This document shows positions 1-11,869 of a stretch of 64,000 bases of DNA, piece after piece. The DNA is from Omphalotus guepiniiformis (Eukaryota; Basidiomycota; Agaricomycetes; Agaricales; Omphalotaceae), in assembly GCA_028554645.1 (NCBI GenBank), contig JAQOOI010000021.1:1984001-2048000 (forward strand), given 5' to 3'. The notes under the pieces are model-generated. The model searched no databases. It saw only the letters and a list, made by a program, of their open reading frames with translations, and was not told the origin of the DNA. Position 1 is the stretch's first letter; every line of letters begins with the position of its first letter. The position numbers were made by a program, and so were the translations under genes.

Positions 1-2121
1 GTGACCGCCCAAACCATCAACCCCTTACTCCTCATCGAATAACTCAACACTTCCGCCGGATAACTAAAAAATATAGGTCCACACGCAAGGAAGAATGTTC
101 CATTATAAAGCCAAACAAATGTTACTGCTGCTATACCTGCACCTGCGGAGGTTCGGGAGTGCTTGAGGTATAGAGCTGAAGAGATGGTTAGACCGATGTT
201 GGAGAGGAGGACGCCGGACCAGGAGAGGAAGAGGTGTGGGCGGCGGGGGATGTGGTGGGTTAGGCAGAGACCTAGGAGGGCCATGGAGAATGTGAACTGT
301 GGGAGGTGGTGTGAGTGGGGAAGGGAAGGGGTAGGGGGAGGAAGGAAGGAAGGGCTTAACTGATGTTAGACCTGCGTTGATACCGGTTTGGGTGGGGCTA
401 TCGGTTATACCTACTAGATCGAGGACTTGTGGTGGGGTGAGTGAACGAATGGGAGAACAGAGGTGGTACGTACTTTGCGTGTAATCTACAATAAGAAAAA
501 GTCAAGATCTATATTGGCATTGTTTTAGACAGAAGAAACACACAATATTGAATAATAGCAGTCCCGCTTAAATTCTGACATGTCGCTATCAACACCACTA
601 CCCATACCACTCAATTTTCACATACAGAGTCATCATCACAACACATATGCACTCACCACACGCAAGCCTATGCAACGAACTCCTAGTCGTTAGAATAGTC
701 TTCCACGTATCCTGCTTCAACTCTCTCTCCATAACCAACGCTTCGTGTATCTGTGCAAGCTCGAATGATACGAGTTCGTCGTTGGGTTTACCGTTTGCAT
801 GGTAAGTTGTGAAGAATGCCTTGGCTTCTGTGGCGCGGTTGTTTTTGACTGTGAAGGGGTTTACAAGGAGGGAAGTGGGAAGAGAGGGAAGGAAGGAACG
901 TACGTAGCCATCGAGGTGATTCGGGGACGTAGGTTATGAGTATGATAATTATTGTTGCTGGGAGGATGTGGATCTGAAATTAGTACAAGGTAAGGGATCA
1001 GTAAGAGACGGGGATGCTTTGTGATTCACGAGGTAGGGTATTCCTACATAGAGGGAAAGTTAGAGCAATAGGAAGCTGAAGAAGATGGATGGAAACTCAC
1101 TCCAAGACCAATTGGTATCGATATAACTGCATCCCTGTCCACAAAGAAATGAAGAATTGCAAAGAGAGAAGCAAAGTCGTACATACAAAGTTGACCCTGT
1201 GGCGAGTATTAATTCCATCCATATAATATCTAGTGAAGGACATACCACGAAGCGATAAAGTTACCCATAATCTACATAGGTTATGTACCAGTGTGGACGA
1301 ATAACGCAAGATCGGGACTCACGAAAGCAACGTCAAAGAAACCCGCAAACCACGTTCGGTGCCTTGGATGTGGTAACTCTTGGAGACTGTAAGTGGAATT
1401 AGTTTATAGCGGAGGACTTGAGTGTATAGAGTCACAGGATAGGTGAACCAATCACAGCAGATGCGAGTCCTGTACCAATCTACGTACAAGTTAGACCGGG
1501 TTGAAAATTAGAAGAGTGACGATAATACGAGAGACGATGAACGTTGCGTATCCGTTTGACCCCCGAACTCCCGCAACTGTTCCGATTGCTGTCCCGACGA
1601 GGTTCGTGATGGCGCTGTATCTGCGGGGAAGGATGATGAGAGGGAAAGGGAGGAGGGATATGGCCGTGCTCACCGGATGAGCCACTTGCGTCCGTATCGG
1701 TCTGCGGTGTAGGATGCGATGGGAGCAGCGACCACTACAAATAGTACTAAGTAGACGGTGAAAAACACCTTATTGACGACTTACTGCTAGCTAGGTACGT
1801 CGCAGCGTTCAATAACCCTATATCACTCGAGCTTGGATTGTTGAGTGCTAAAGCAGTGTAATTAGTGCAGTATAAACGTAGACGAGTTGACTTACCGGAT
1901 CTCCAAGATGCCATGGATTGAAATCCACTAATCAAAGAGCTATCGTATCCGTTCAACAGTTGACCGAGAAAGATACATGATATAAGGAGGTTAAGTTTCC
2001 GAAGACCTTTGTTCTTCCACCAAGGCTTAACAGAATTCAGAACTTGAATGGTATTGAAGAAAGAAAGAGGACTTACTAGATGAGAATCATTGTTGGGTAT
2101 GGAGAGGAATGCGTTGGACAT
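1..2121 (-). CDS. MFS sugar transporter, partial (3' end beyond window)
   Basis: Membrane sugar/H+ symporter of the major facilitator superfamily (Sugar_tr type, fungal lactose/hexose permease-like). The start is the ATG at 2121 (MSNAFLSIPNND). After a first intron comes the first helix with GQLLNGYDSSLISGFQ, then GLLNAATYLA, the loop signature DRYGRKWLIR, a GTGLASAVIGSPIL helix, the ELPHPRHR loop, NWSWR, then PESPRWL before the central loop. The loop exon (about 660-840) reads NNRATEAKAFFTTYHANG and NDELVSFELAQI, and the C-terminal half continues with YPAEVLSYSMRSKG near base 30. These landmarks are in the standard order of the family, spread over about ten short exons with GT-AG introns. 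One donor, near 1527, reads GTCACT. The last helices and the stop codon lie beyond base 1. The family is clear; the substrate cannot be read from the sequence. Confidence 0.9.
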
Positions 2122-2445
2122 GGAAGTCGTATCGTATCTCTGACTCTGCAGTCATTCTTCTTATCTTTGGTTGGTTCTGGTAAGAAGCACAGTCCGCGTG
2201 TTTCCTTAGTTTGAGTTACAGCGGAATTTGATCGGAACCTTCCGTCGGAAGACTGCCGTGAACAAACGATAGATAACATGAACATTCCAAGTAATTATTA
2301 CAATATTATACAAGTATTCAATATTCAGCACTCCCAGTCACTCAAAAGCGATGGCGATGTTCAAGTGAATATCCACTCTGGTGCATATACACCTGCCCCG
2401 GTACTACGCACTGAACCTGAGCAGACTGATGACTGTGGTGCCTAT

Positions 2446-3435
2446 CTATAAACGTATCAGCAGCTTGAATTTTAAACCATGAAACGATTGATACTTACCA
2501 CCTTCACTGTGATAATACACCAAAGTAGTAGGACGATGATCACGACTCTTACTCGATCTATGATGATGCGACCGATGGTACCTACTCGCACTCGTAATAT
2601 CCCCCAAACGAGTCGGAGTCGTGTATCGAGAAGACCTATTGGCATCAGTCCATGCAGAACCTGCATTCGACATCATAGAAGAGGCATATATAGATGAATG
2701 TCTCGCCAGTGTTCTGGGTCTATCTACTACTGAGATTGACGACATTCCTTGAGTGAGATCATCCATGCTCTTGTAATTCGACTTTGCGAATGAGACGTGT
2801 TTGTTGTGCGGCGTAAGGTGTCGTATAGCTGGTATCATTGGGATTTAGTCTCTTCTGAGGTCAATAAAAACGATTAGACTCACCGGAGCGAAGTGGTGAG
2901 GCGTTCAATTTCTGTGCCTTGCGATGAGTCCTCTGTACTTATAGAGTACAGCATAACATACCACACCATCCTCAAATTTCACCAGCCATTGCAATAAAGC
3001 AGAAATCTGTGAACAAATCCGATCCCACAACCTCATTTCTTCTTCTCTCCTCCTTCTTCGACTCTCCGACATTCCTTTAGTGCTTGATACTAGGTAGTCA
3101 GAATACCTCTCTGCCCTGTATCATTCATTACCCACATAAGCTCAAATACATACAGACCAATGATTAAATTAAACTCACGCAACACAATCATCCTCCATCC
3201 TCTCAACAAACTTCCAATGCAAATCCGCTACAAATCTCTTACTAATAACACTATCACTAGACACCGTGCGTGTATATTCTTCCATGATGACTTTAGCTCG
3301 GTTCAACCGGTTATTATGTGTATCCCCAATCCAACCTAGTCGTACGATTTCACTCGCGGTATCCGCGACGTACGAGACGATTCGGAGGATCGTTTCGTTG
3401 ATGCTGGTCGTTTGTTCTGTTCTGGATGAAGGCAT
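2446..3435 (-). CDS. Hypothetical protein, multi-exon
   Basis: Unrecognised. A first exon from the ATG at 3435 encodes about 85 residues (ETILRIVSYVADTASEIVRL, then a helical stretch ending ERMEDDCVA) and stops at a GTGAGT donor near 3178. A second short exon around 2955-3025 reads LWDRICSQISALLQWLVKFE. The last open stretch (2446-2838) encodes a Ser/His/Arg-rich tail with SISVVDRPRTLARHSSIYAS and an SHHHRSSKSRDHR patch. The helical N-terminus and basic low-complexity C-terminus look coding, but the junction into the final exon is uncertain, since more than one acceptor and frame is possible near 2825-2860. It lies upstream of, and in the same direction as, the transporter. No function is proposed. 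Confidence 0.4.
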
Positions 3436-4305
3436 TGGGGGAATGTAAGGAGAAAGAAAGGTGGAGAGGAGGGTTATTTTAAACTAAAGGTCGACTTGCA
3501 CTTTTGCCCCAAAATGGACACCCGCGCTAGTATGGAAAGCTTGGACCGACACTGCGTATTATCGTTAGTGTCAATTCCACGCGAGTGGGTCACGAAATTG
3601 GTTAGTGCAGGCAGAGTCAGTCAAGCAACCTGCATATATAAACCAAACACCGCTTTCAATACCTTTTGGACTTTTCCAGGTCGTGAGAGGTGGGCGGGGT
3701 TTTCAACTAGCAAGACTCTCGAAACTCCGCTGCTGGGGGTGAACGTTTGAACTCCCCCGACCCTTGATAATCACCTACACTAGTACACACCTGCCCCTAC
3801 ACCTACACCTTAGCCGGTCCATATGACCTTTACTCAGTGACAGGTGGGATTCGGGAGGGACCTACATCGGAGCTTCAACGAAGCCTACTTAGTGGCTAGC
3901 GGCGAGTGCGTAAGTACTTACAGGTGTGTATGCCGGAAGGGTTTGAATGGCAGGGAGCGCTCAACCCACTTCGGACCTCGTATAGTCGGATGGATTTGAA
4001 CAGTTGATAGGCTAGTAGTTCATCGTAGGCGAAAGTCCATACCCAGGTTGTGATTGAGAGCTGTTTTATGAAAAGCATAGCCTGGGTTAGGAGGTGTTTT
4101 ATATCCAAGGTTGAAACGAGTTCGAAAGATGACCTACTACTACTAGTTCTTGTTACGTTATTTGAGGGCTCAACGCAACGGTTTGGAAGTTTCCTCAATA
4201 CGAGTGTGCGTAAAAACTGAGTCACTGCAGAAATAAGATGTGTACGGTACCCCTTGGTGGAAGTCAAGAAGGTTTTCGATCGAGCCACGTTATCATTTCG
4301 TGGAC
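3436..4305. other. Intergenic, no gene seen
   Basis: No convincing coding exon is visible. A 148-codon minus-strand frame overlaps the end of the acetyltransferase gene but has no recognisable composition or motif, so it is treated as chance. Confidence 0.4.
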
Positions 4306-5440
4306 CTAGCATGCGACAGGTCCCGAAATCGGATTCACACACTGTCTAATCAAAAGATGCAAATCAAACTCTCCAATCGCAGGCGACGTAAATGAACATA
4401 TCCCTCTTTCTAAAAACCCCATCGACTCGTATTTCTTGACCTGCGAATTCAAATTCATACCCAACATTCGTTAGCGAACTCGATAGTCTGCCATGGGATA
4501 CACTACTGTAGTACGCACAACTCGATCAGGTTCAGTCATTAGTCCGAGGATGCCTCCGGTTTGGAGTACCTGCAGTGTCAAAGGAAGCAAATTATTAGAA
4601 CTACGTTATGTTATGGGGGAATCTCGATATCACCTCTTGATATACTGTATCGATGATTGCTTTCGCAAACCCACGACGTTCGTAGGATGGATCAGTACAT
4701 AGGTGGGGACACCACCACCTTCTTGATTTTTCCTACAAGAAATAACATGTGCGTCACGTTCGGGAGGAATGGAAAAGGATTTCGAACTTCTTGGGTCAAT
4801 AGTGGTGAGATATGCTTTGCTATTGCTTCTGGGTACTGAAAACGAAACGTAACACGAGCGGGGAGTTATTCTGTTTTTCTCTGTGCAAGATATATTGATG
4901 GCATGGGACGTACGGTATGGTTATACCAATCTTGTATCTCAGGCGTCAACTTCCCAAAGAACTCGTCCCAACCTAACGCGCGCTGTGCCTCGCTTTTCAT
5001 GTTTCAGGTACTCAACGTTACGGTATATCCAATGAAGAGTCACTTACGTCTGAAATATAGATACACCAGGTTTGAAGAAACACCCAAAAGCAACTACCTT
5101 TTCTTCTTCGTTATTCACGCCGTAGACAAAGCCTTCTAGAAGCGCAGCACGTATAATTGCGCTAAAGTATATAGGTGCGAGGTCCCAGTTTCCTCCGAGG
5201 AAAGCTGTTTGGGATTTATCTGTGGTTTTTCAACGAAGGCGATTTGGGTTGTGTTAGATTTTTTTGGTAGGTGTACTTACCCCCTTTGAACGCTCGGATG
5301 CTTAGTTGGACTAGATCGTTTACTTGGGGGTTGTCTGGGGTGCATGATGAGTAGGATGTCGAGTTTGTGTGTGACTTTCGAGTTTCACCAGGGGTAATTT
5401 GGATACGGTGGACTTGGACTATTGCAGTCGTAGCTGACAT
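4306..5440 (-). CDS. GNAT-family N-acetyltransferase
   Basis: Acetyl-CoA dependent N-acetyltransferase fold; the acceptor is unknown. The start ATG at 5440 opens MSATTAIVQVHRIQ, followed by LVQLSIRAFKG, a common N-terminal motif of fungal GNAT proteins. Later exons give FLGGNWDLAPIYFSAIIRAA and VNNEEKVVAFGCFFKPGVS. The acetyl-CoA binding loop is YERRGFAKAIIDTVYQE (the family's R/Q-x-x-G-x-G/A pattern), then GGILGLMTEPD. After an intron with a GCTAACG branch point, the last exon reads VKKYESMGFLERGICSF and DLHLLIRQ. That KKYESMGF segment is the usual last strand and helix of GNATs. The stop is at 4306. Splicing of the central exons was inferred by eye. It is neither linked nor similar to its neighbours. 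Confidence 0.82.
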
Positions 5441-6149
5441 GGTTGGGTGGTGGTGTACGTATAGAGTCTGGGATGGATATGGATATGATAGGCATCAGAT
5501 TCAAAGTGACTCGATATGACTCGGCGTGGGGCTCCAAGCTTCCACGCAGTCGCTCTATCTTGCTCTTGCATCGCGCTGAATTAATTCTTACGCCGCTCAA
5601 AAAGTACGGGAAGCGACCAAACTTAACTACTGTAGCCGCCGCGGAGTCCCTACCACATTTTTTCCTGCACTATTCATCCAGTGAGCGTCAATAAGCTAGG
5701 CGGGTTTAAGAAATACGAACAAAGACGAGCAAGGAATGGCACTCACAGGGACTCCTTATTCTTGAAACTTTCAACGGTGTGTGGAAATCTGTCAGGACAA
5801 GTAAAATGTCCGCCCGATAACAAGCTCAGAGTGCTTGTCTTAATCCGAAACCAGGTGTTCATGTAAGGTCGCATGCTATTGTCACTCCGGTATTGTGAGC
5901 TATGCGGATAGACATTGTACATTACACCCGTTATCTGGCTTGTCCGACTTCATATTTGGACGGGGCTGTGGACAGGGGTGTGAGCGTGGTTGACGAGGAG
6001 AAGAAAGACTGTGACCTTTTGATAAGTGACGCAGGTCAAAATCCGACTCATTGTTTTCCAATAGAGCTGTTCAGAAATTAAAATGGGCATTATAATGCAC
6101 AACTAGATTCGGATCGGGGAATTATAATGTGTCGGGATAAACAACGAAA
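5441..6149. other. Intergenic, no gene seen
   Basis: Upstream region of the acetyltransferase and downstream region of the MGRPR-type gene. Only short chance frames; no repeats or RNA genes recognised. Confidence 0.4.
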
Positions 6150-6879
6150 CTACTGTTGAAACTTTAGCTTGCGCCGGTTAAAGGAAGTCAATAATGCTGT
6201 AACTCCAGCCTTCAGAGTGATGAGCTCGATCTCCGATAGCCAGATTACCAGAAGCTGTATCGGTTGTTTTATCAATTGGATTGCCTTGTATCCATCTGCC
6301 TCCCCAAATCTCTGGCACACTACCGGTTCACAATGATCGAGGCATTTAATCATGCGGTCCATCTCGTCGAGGGCAGCGCGAACCCTGTTCATACTGTCCT
6401 GCATGTTCCCTGTAGGTAGCAACAGCTTCTGCACGTAGGCAGCGGCGGGCACATCTTGTGTAATAGACTTGAACTTGGCTTTCACTTGTTCAGCGCACTC
6501 TGGTCCAGTCGAAAGATTCTGGACACCTAAGAGAGAATGAATCGGCATTACAAGTCAAAGGGATACAATGCTGAGACTTACTCAGGAGTGGGCGATATAG
6601 CTATTTTCGAGGTCTTGCGTGTATCCGGCTGTCTTCCTCGATACCGCCGCTCCTTTCTGCGAAAACTAATTTCATCCTTATTGCTAGATGAAAAAATCAA
6701 GTTAGATACACAGTGATTGGTCGCGTAGTTGATATGGCACGGTTCAACATGAAAATTGCAATACAAAGTTTTCAAAATGAAAGTCAGAATGCAGCTCACC
6801 TTCTATAATATCTACGGGCTTTCAACCTTTTTGCTTCTCTTTGCTCCTCTGGTGTGTGGTATTTTCGTGGCCGACCCAT
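6150..6879 (-). CDS. MGRPR-type conserved Agaricomycete protein
   Basis: The start at 6879 encodes MGRPRKYHTPEEQREAKR followed by KARRYYRR. This is the hallmark N-terminus of a protein family common in mushroom genomes (MGRPR-YHT-EE, then a basic KSKR-Y helix). Exon 2 (about 6589-6687) continues SNKDEISFRRKERRYR, a strongly basic and possibly nucleic-acid-binding segment. The last exon (6150-6530) is a helical domain: VQKLLLPTGNMQDSMNRVRA, LDEMDRMIKCLDHCE, AIQLIKQPIQLL and finally FNRRKLKFQQ, which resembles the R-EKLKYQ end of family members. The junction between exons 2 and 3 does not keep frame with the simplest GT-AG pair, so a small extra exon or a frameshift is possible. The family has no established function. 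Confidence 0.6.
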
Positions 6880-7319
6880 CTCGACAATGAAGATAATCAA
6901 GACTGACAATAACGAACAGAAGGGCGAACGATGGGCGAACAAAGACGGACGCGATGATTCGAAAGAAAGAGTTGAACTGACCATTGTGTGATTCTGACGT
7001 GCATTTTCTGTCCGACAGAAACCACGTACCTTCCGTCCATACAAATCATAGCTTAAATCTTGAAGCTCGAGTCCGACGGGTCACAGCCCAAAGAGCAATA
7101 ATGCGACCGTCCCCCTCGCCGATTACTGCTAGCTACACAAGACACAAAGAAACCCGCAGGTATTGTAGTAGGATCATTATGGCTCAGAAACAAAGCAGCC
7201 CGACAATTATCAAGGAAGGTGTAAAGAGTAGAGAGCCTAGTCAGGTGCTATGTAATTGTAAGCGCCCGTCGCGTCTTCAAGCTTGTTCAAGTTCCACTTT
7301 CTTTGACGCTGACCACTTC
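6880..7319. promoter_or_regulatory. Divergent promoter region
   Basis: A 440-bp interval between the minus-strand MGRPR-type gene and the plus-strand Ctk3-like gene, so it should hold both promoters. No specific element is recognised. Confidence 0.4.
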
Positions 7320-8316
7320 ATGGATCCTTTTGAAGTGCGAATGCAATTTCTTGATCTTTTGCGTCGACTCACTGCGTCAGTATTACCAATATTCACATCA
7401 ATCATCACTCAAAGTTCACTATTTAACCTAGTTCTCAGCAGTCAATTGCAAAGGTCGTCTCGTTCGCTGTGAAATTTTTTTCTTCGTGCGGAGAAGATAT
7501 CTGGGATTGTATCGTAGAAGAATGTCAAAAGGGTACGATAACAAGTTGCTCTGTCTGTTTTTTTCTTGTAGAGAATAATTCAACGCCTTTTTCAAACAGG
7601 GTACTATCAATTCTCGAATCAATGTGCTCTATTTTCTCGATTCGTTGTGCGAGACGTGTCGTATAGTCAAGTCGCATTCCAGCTCTGTTGGAAAATCCGA
7701 CTCTGCTGTCAATAGTTTATATGTCGATTTCCTCGCAAGAGACCTGCAAAAAATAGTTGAAAATGTCGTGCCAGCAGGAAGGGAAGGTCTGCCGAATCTA
7801 GTCAGCACCAAGCAGGTACAGCTTCAACTTTTCTTCGTGCGATACCTATTTTGCTCATCGTCAACGCAGATCCTCGCGAGTTGGCGCTCTAAACGAGTTT
7901 TAGACCCTCAAATCATTGATACCGTCGTCAACTCTATTGAGAACCGCAACGATCCCTCTGACGCTCCAGAAAACGATGCACCTACTGTTCAAAAAGCCTT
8001 CGTCCCCCTCCCTCGCCACGAGATTTTCAAACGTATTGAAGAGGACCGCGAGCGACATAAACGACTTCGAGAACGGCGCTGGGTACAACCCGTATCACAC
8101 AATTCTTCTACGCAATTGAACCCACCCCCGTTGACGTCGTTTTTACCTTTGACGGAGAAGGGAGACGGAGAGTTGGAGTTGAGCATAGACATTGAATTTG
8201 AGAATGAATGGGAAACGTTGAGTGATTGGAATGAAGATGATGAGGAGGCTTGTGCGGAGGAGAATGCGCTTTGCTTTCCCAGTCCTCCTGGGGAGTCGAA
8301 CATGGATTTATCATAG
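7320..8316 (+). CDS. CTK3: CTD kinase subunit gamma, Ctk3-like
   Basis: Regulatory subunit of the CTDK-I complex, which phosphorylates the C-terminal domain of RNA polymerase II (established for Ctk1-Ctk2-Ctk3). The start ATG at 7320 gives MDPFEVRMQFLDLLRRLTAS. After intron 7380-7438 follow SIAKVVSFAVKFFSSCGEDI and WDCIVEECQK. The next exon reads INVLYFLDSLCETC, VDFLARDLQKIVENVVP and GREGLPNLVSTKQ. After an intron at 7816-7869 come ILASWRSKRVLDP and the basic C-terminal block EIFKRIEEDRERHKRLRERR with WVQP. This is the family order (VHS/CID-like helical N-domain, then the C-terminal domain). The protein of about 280 residues ends in an acidic tail. Oddity: the second intron (about 7533-7599) cannot be removed with GT-AG ends without shifting frame by one base. 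Confidence 0.82.
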
Positions 8317-8902
8317 CATTTTACTTTCAATTACTTGTGAGTTCGTGTTTTACTTTTCGAATTTTTTTTCCTCTGATTGTATCGCAGTGTATTTTATAGC
8401 GTGTACTTGCAATGTAGTTGTATCAAATATTCTTGAAATACCATTCGTCCGCCTTGCTGCGGACAGTTTTTTCGACATGCTCTTCAGCGTTAGCATCGTG
8501 CCATCACGCCACTCAAACAGTCTGGTTCACTTGCAATCGTGTCCTGATTTATACTGTACGGTTGAAAGCTATCCACCAAGACTTGGGCTTTGTGTCAATG
8601 AAGTATGACAGCCTCACACTTAAAAACTGTCTCCCTTCCTATCCTAATGGATGTCGCCTGTCACATCCCCAACATTGTCTTCCTCGTTTGTGTCTATGGT
8701 GAGTTCCAGCCACGGGAGTGGCGGAATTGGGCCTAGCCATGTCAATAGTGGAAGTACACACAACAATTGACCTCCACTCTCACTTATGAAGGTGCCAAGA
8801 ACAAAGTGACATACCTTTCATGGTTGACCGAGAGGTTGGATTTGATGGGATGGTCAATTACCACGACAGGCGCAAGTCATTGTTTAACGAAGGCACATAT
8901 AT
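8317..8902. other. Intergenic between convergent genes
   Basis: Tail-to-tail interval of the Ctk3-like and CmcJ-like genes. Apart from probable 3' UTRs no feature is seen. Confidence 0.4.
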
Positions 8903-10136
8903 TCAGTATACCACAGCACAGCGAACCTCGATACTCTCTCTCGGTACACCCTGACCTTGTCGTTCCTCGTCGAAGACTGCAAGAGAAAATTGGGAACTTT
9001 AGTACAAAAGTACGAGCCGCGTTAGATGCGGATTCGCTCACAAGCTGTATGAGCAATTAATTTCGCGTCACCGAGTCGAGGTACGAGTGCTATATACATG
9101 TAGCAGATATGGTGTGAGTCCAAGTGCATAGAACAATAATACATACTGTTATCGTGCTGCCGGAACACAAGTATTTCATCGGGCATTTGATCGCGTATGT
9201 AGAACCATTTCATATTTTCTATCGCAGAATAGTAATTAATTGGTTGTTCTTAATGCTTGGGTATCTGAAGTTGCGCACCGTTATGTCGGATAAAGTAACC
9301 GCCGCCAAACTACAGATTTTAGGTACAAGTACAGCAGCAGGTCGTTAGTAAACGCAAGGAAGTACCTTATCTGTAGTCCTTTCCATGTCGGCAGGATCTA
9401 ACGTGCGAGCGTCGCACACGGCCAGTGGGGCATCCATAACAGGACCTTTCAGAGGTCGCCAGATGTTGCTATTGAAGTGTTTTAGTGCCAGTGTTCAGTG
9501 TATTCAAGAATATGGAACGTACATGATAGCTAGATGATCCGATGAGGAATACCCATCTCCTAGATGTTCCAACGCGCGAGCGTCTGCTCGCTCACGGTTT
9601 ATGTCGAGATGAACAGCAGGAACGGGTTGTTGAATTTTAAGAGGCTCGGTATCATAATTCGTGTCAACTTTCGATTGTATAGCTCTACGTCTTCGAAGCA
9701 GAATAGGATTTAGACTTACAGATAGTATCACGCTTATGATGACACACCTAATCTGATAATTAGTAGGTTTGCATACTCTCGCGCCGATATGCTTCTTGAG
9801 CCATCTATACAGATAAATAGTATGGTAAGCTTTGTCCATACATATAATGCTGCATTAGCGTAAGGGCTTTACTTGCTCGCAGATAGCAACCGCATATCGA
9901 TCCTCCCAACCCTCCGACCCATCCAAGTCATCAAACGGAACTGACTCCCAAGTAAATCCCTCAATATCTATAGATGGCCGACGGGTTTCCAGGCGAAGAT
10001 CGTGAATGGGTACATTGTGGGTGATAAGATGTAATGGTTCTCCTGAGCTGATACAGGTGACGAACGGAAATTCGAATGCGCCTGGAAGAGATTTGTCAGG
10101 TGCGACAAAGTTGAGGTTTGCGTTGAGAGGAGACAT
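8903..10136 (-). CDS. CmcJ/NvfI-like oxygenase (hydroxylase/desaturase family)
   Basis: Member of the fungal CmcJ/NvfI/AsaB-type family, non-heme iron oxygenase-like proteins often found in secondary metabolism. The start at 10136 gives MSPLNANLNFVAP. Family landmarks follow in order: VPIHDLRLETRRPSIDIEGF with TWESV, WLKKHIGARV joined over a short intron to CHHKRDTI, the metal-site motif PAVHLDINRE (the HxD pair), NIWRPLKGPVMDAPLAVCDA with RTLDPADM, KWFYIRDQMPDEILVFRQHD, AHTAFFDEE and the terminal VPRESIEVRCAVVY before the TGA at 8903. All are joined by short GT-AG introns (about seven exons). The order and the C-terminal ESIEVR ending match the family well. Product and substrate are unknown, and no biosynthetic cluster surrounds it. 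Confidence 0.85.
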
Positions 10137-10539
10137 GAGACGAGAAGGAAGAGTGATTCTGGGGCCGAGGTAGAATGGGTATATCAGACATCACTGTGCT
10201 TGTCGTATAACCGAGAAGTCGGTGTCATTAGATATTCATTCAAACTCCGGGAGTCTCCAATAAACATGTTCATCAGGTTGTACCAGGTTGTACCGATAGA
10301 ATCAGGATCTCCGGAGAACTTTTGCAACTGAATGCCCACGGACAGATACAAGCATGCGATTAGATGGAAGCTACAGGAGAAGTTCAACAAGTTTGAGGTC
10401 TACACCGGAGTTTAGGAGAGGAGACGCGCGATGGCCGGACGCGTTCACGGAAATGTTGGAGAAAGTGTGTCAACCAAGACAAAAGCAAACATCTTCATCA
10501 TAATACGCGGCATATGCCAAGTCAGATAGGAAGAAGCAG
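10137..10539. other. Interval between two minus-strand genes
   Basis: A 68-codon minus frame (10184-10390) with a hydrophobic N-terminus is present but too short and unsupported to call. The 3' UTR of the kinase-like gene may extend here. Confidence 0.3.
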
Positions 10540-11869
10540 CTACATATACCGTCTCCAAGTTGTTCCTGACAACCCCGACTTTACCATACCGTACAAATCC
10601 ATCCCAATCTGCTGAGTCACCGATTCGTCTCTTCGTCGTAACCTCCAAAGTCGAGACACGAATGACACTTGTCTTCGTACACGATACCACTCGTGCAGAA
10701 CGTCAGGCGCATCGGGACGCATACTAGGATTGGGGTGCACCATGTTCACTACGAGAGGTTCGAGGAAAGATACGTTAGAATAAACCTACAGAGTAAATCG
10801 TGAATCAGACATTGACGCAGGCAATACCTAGTCGATGGACTCACATCAAGAAATTTCCTTCTTAAAAGGTTTCCAATAAGAAAAACATCCAGCTTGAAAG
10901 GATCATAAGCATCTCCGCTCAATAGCTCGGGAGGTTCGCGGTCTATCCCTGCAGAACCCTGAACGAGAGTTGGACCCGATGTGCCAGGAGGAAAGTGGCT
11001 GGATATCCCGAAATCAATGAAGTAGTACCGCACAGAAACATCTGATCGAGGTCGAGGCCAGGCAGACCCGCTCAGATCAGGTAAATGAAGTGAGAGGATG
11101 GGGTGGTGGCCTTCAGGGAACATGGCCTCTGCATCCATCATTATATTTGACGAAGTGCAATCTCTAGGAGATGATTGTCAGTGATAGTCGCCGCTAGCAA
11201 GTGCAACAAATGTCCTACCTATGCGCAATCCGAAGTTCATGTTGAAAACTTAATCCCTGCGTATGATAGTGAGTGACGAAGCCTGGGACATGAGTACTAG
11301 AAACATACCTCCAGTAGCTGGTCGACGAAATATACACATTCCCCCACCGTTTCAAACGCGGGACTATCAAAGGGTCTCAAAAACGGCATCACCATGTACG
11401 ACAGGTCAGGATCGACATCGTCCGGTATGACATCGAGCAGTGGCACACAATGATTTCGAGGATCATCGCGATACTCTGGAAGACAGAATAGCAACATCAA
11501 TTGTAGCTCAAGGCTATCCGTTCGTACTTGTTTAAGATATACCCGCTGTCCGTCTGACGCCCGTGTCGCGTCAATGAAGAGGCCACTTCGAATCTATGTA
11601 GAATCTTGTCTGTCAAATACAATTCAGCAACATATTAGACGGCAAACACTGACAGGAAGTCCCCATGCATCTTCAACAGTGAGAAATGACGTTCGAGAAG
11701 ATCTAGGTCCAGGTTGCAACCAAGACGGTCTCCAGTCTGGATGATATCGAGGACGAAGCTCGTACCCATGAGACGCGATAAAAGCACACTTGTTTCTCCA
11801 GAATATCTCTGTATCAGAGAGTGTAGCGAAAAAGGATGAAGCAGAATTGGCTGTAGTATCGGACGACAT
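10540..11869 (-). CDS. Protein-kinase-like protein
   Basis: Protein kinase fold of a type expanded in mushroom fungi. The start ATG at 11869 gives MSSDTTANSASSFFATLSDT and then a tryptophan/proline-rich stretch (YHPDWRPSWLQPG). Later exons carry IRSGLFIDATRASDGQRVYL with a lysine, CVPLLDVIPDD, SYMVMPFLRPFDSP in the hinge position, and GLSFQHELRIAHRDCTSSN, the catalytic loop with HRD and Asn. The metal-binding DFG lies in YYFIDFGISSHF and is followed by REPPELLSG (APE-like) and DVFLIGNLL. The exon beginning VVNMVHPNPSMRPDAP matches the last subdomain with its invariant Arg. The glycine-rich loop is weak. HRD, DFG and Asn are intact, so activity is possible. The C-terminus near 10540 is less certain. 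Confidence 0.75.

Noticed and set aside
3896..4342. A 148-codon minus frame
   Set aside because: It overlaps the last exon of the acetyltransferase in another frame and shows no motif.
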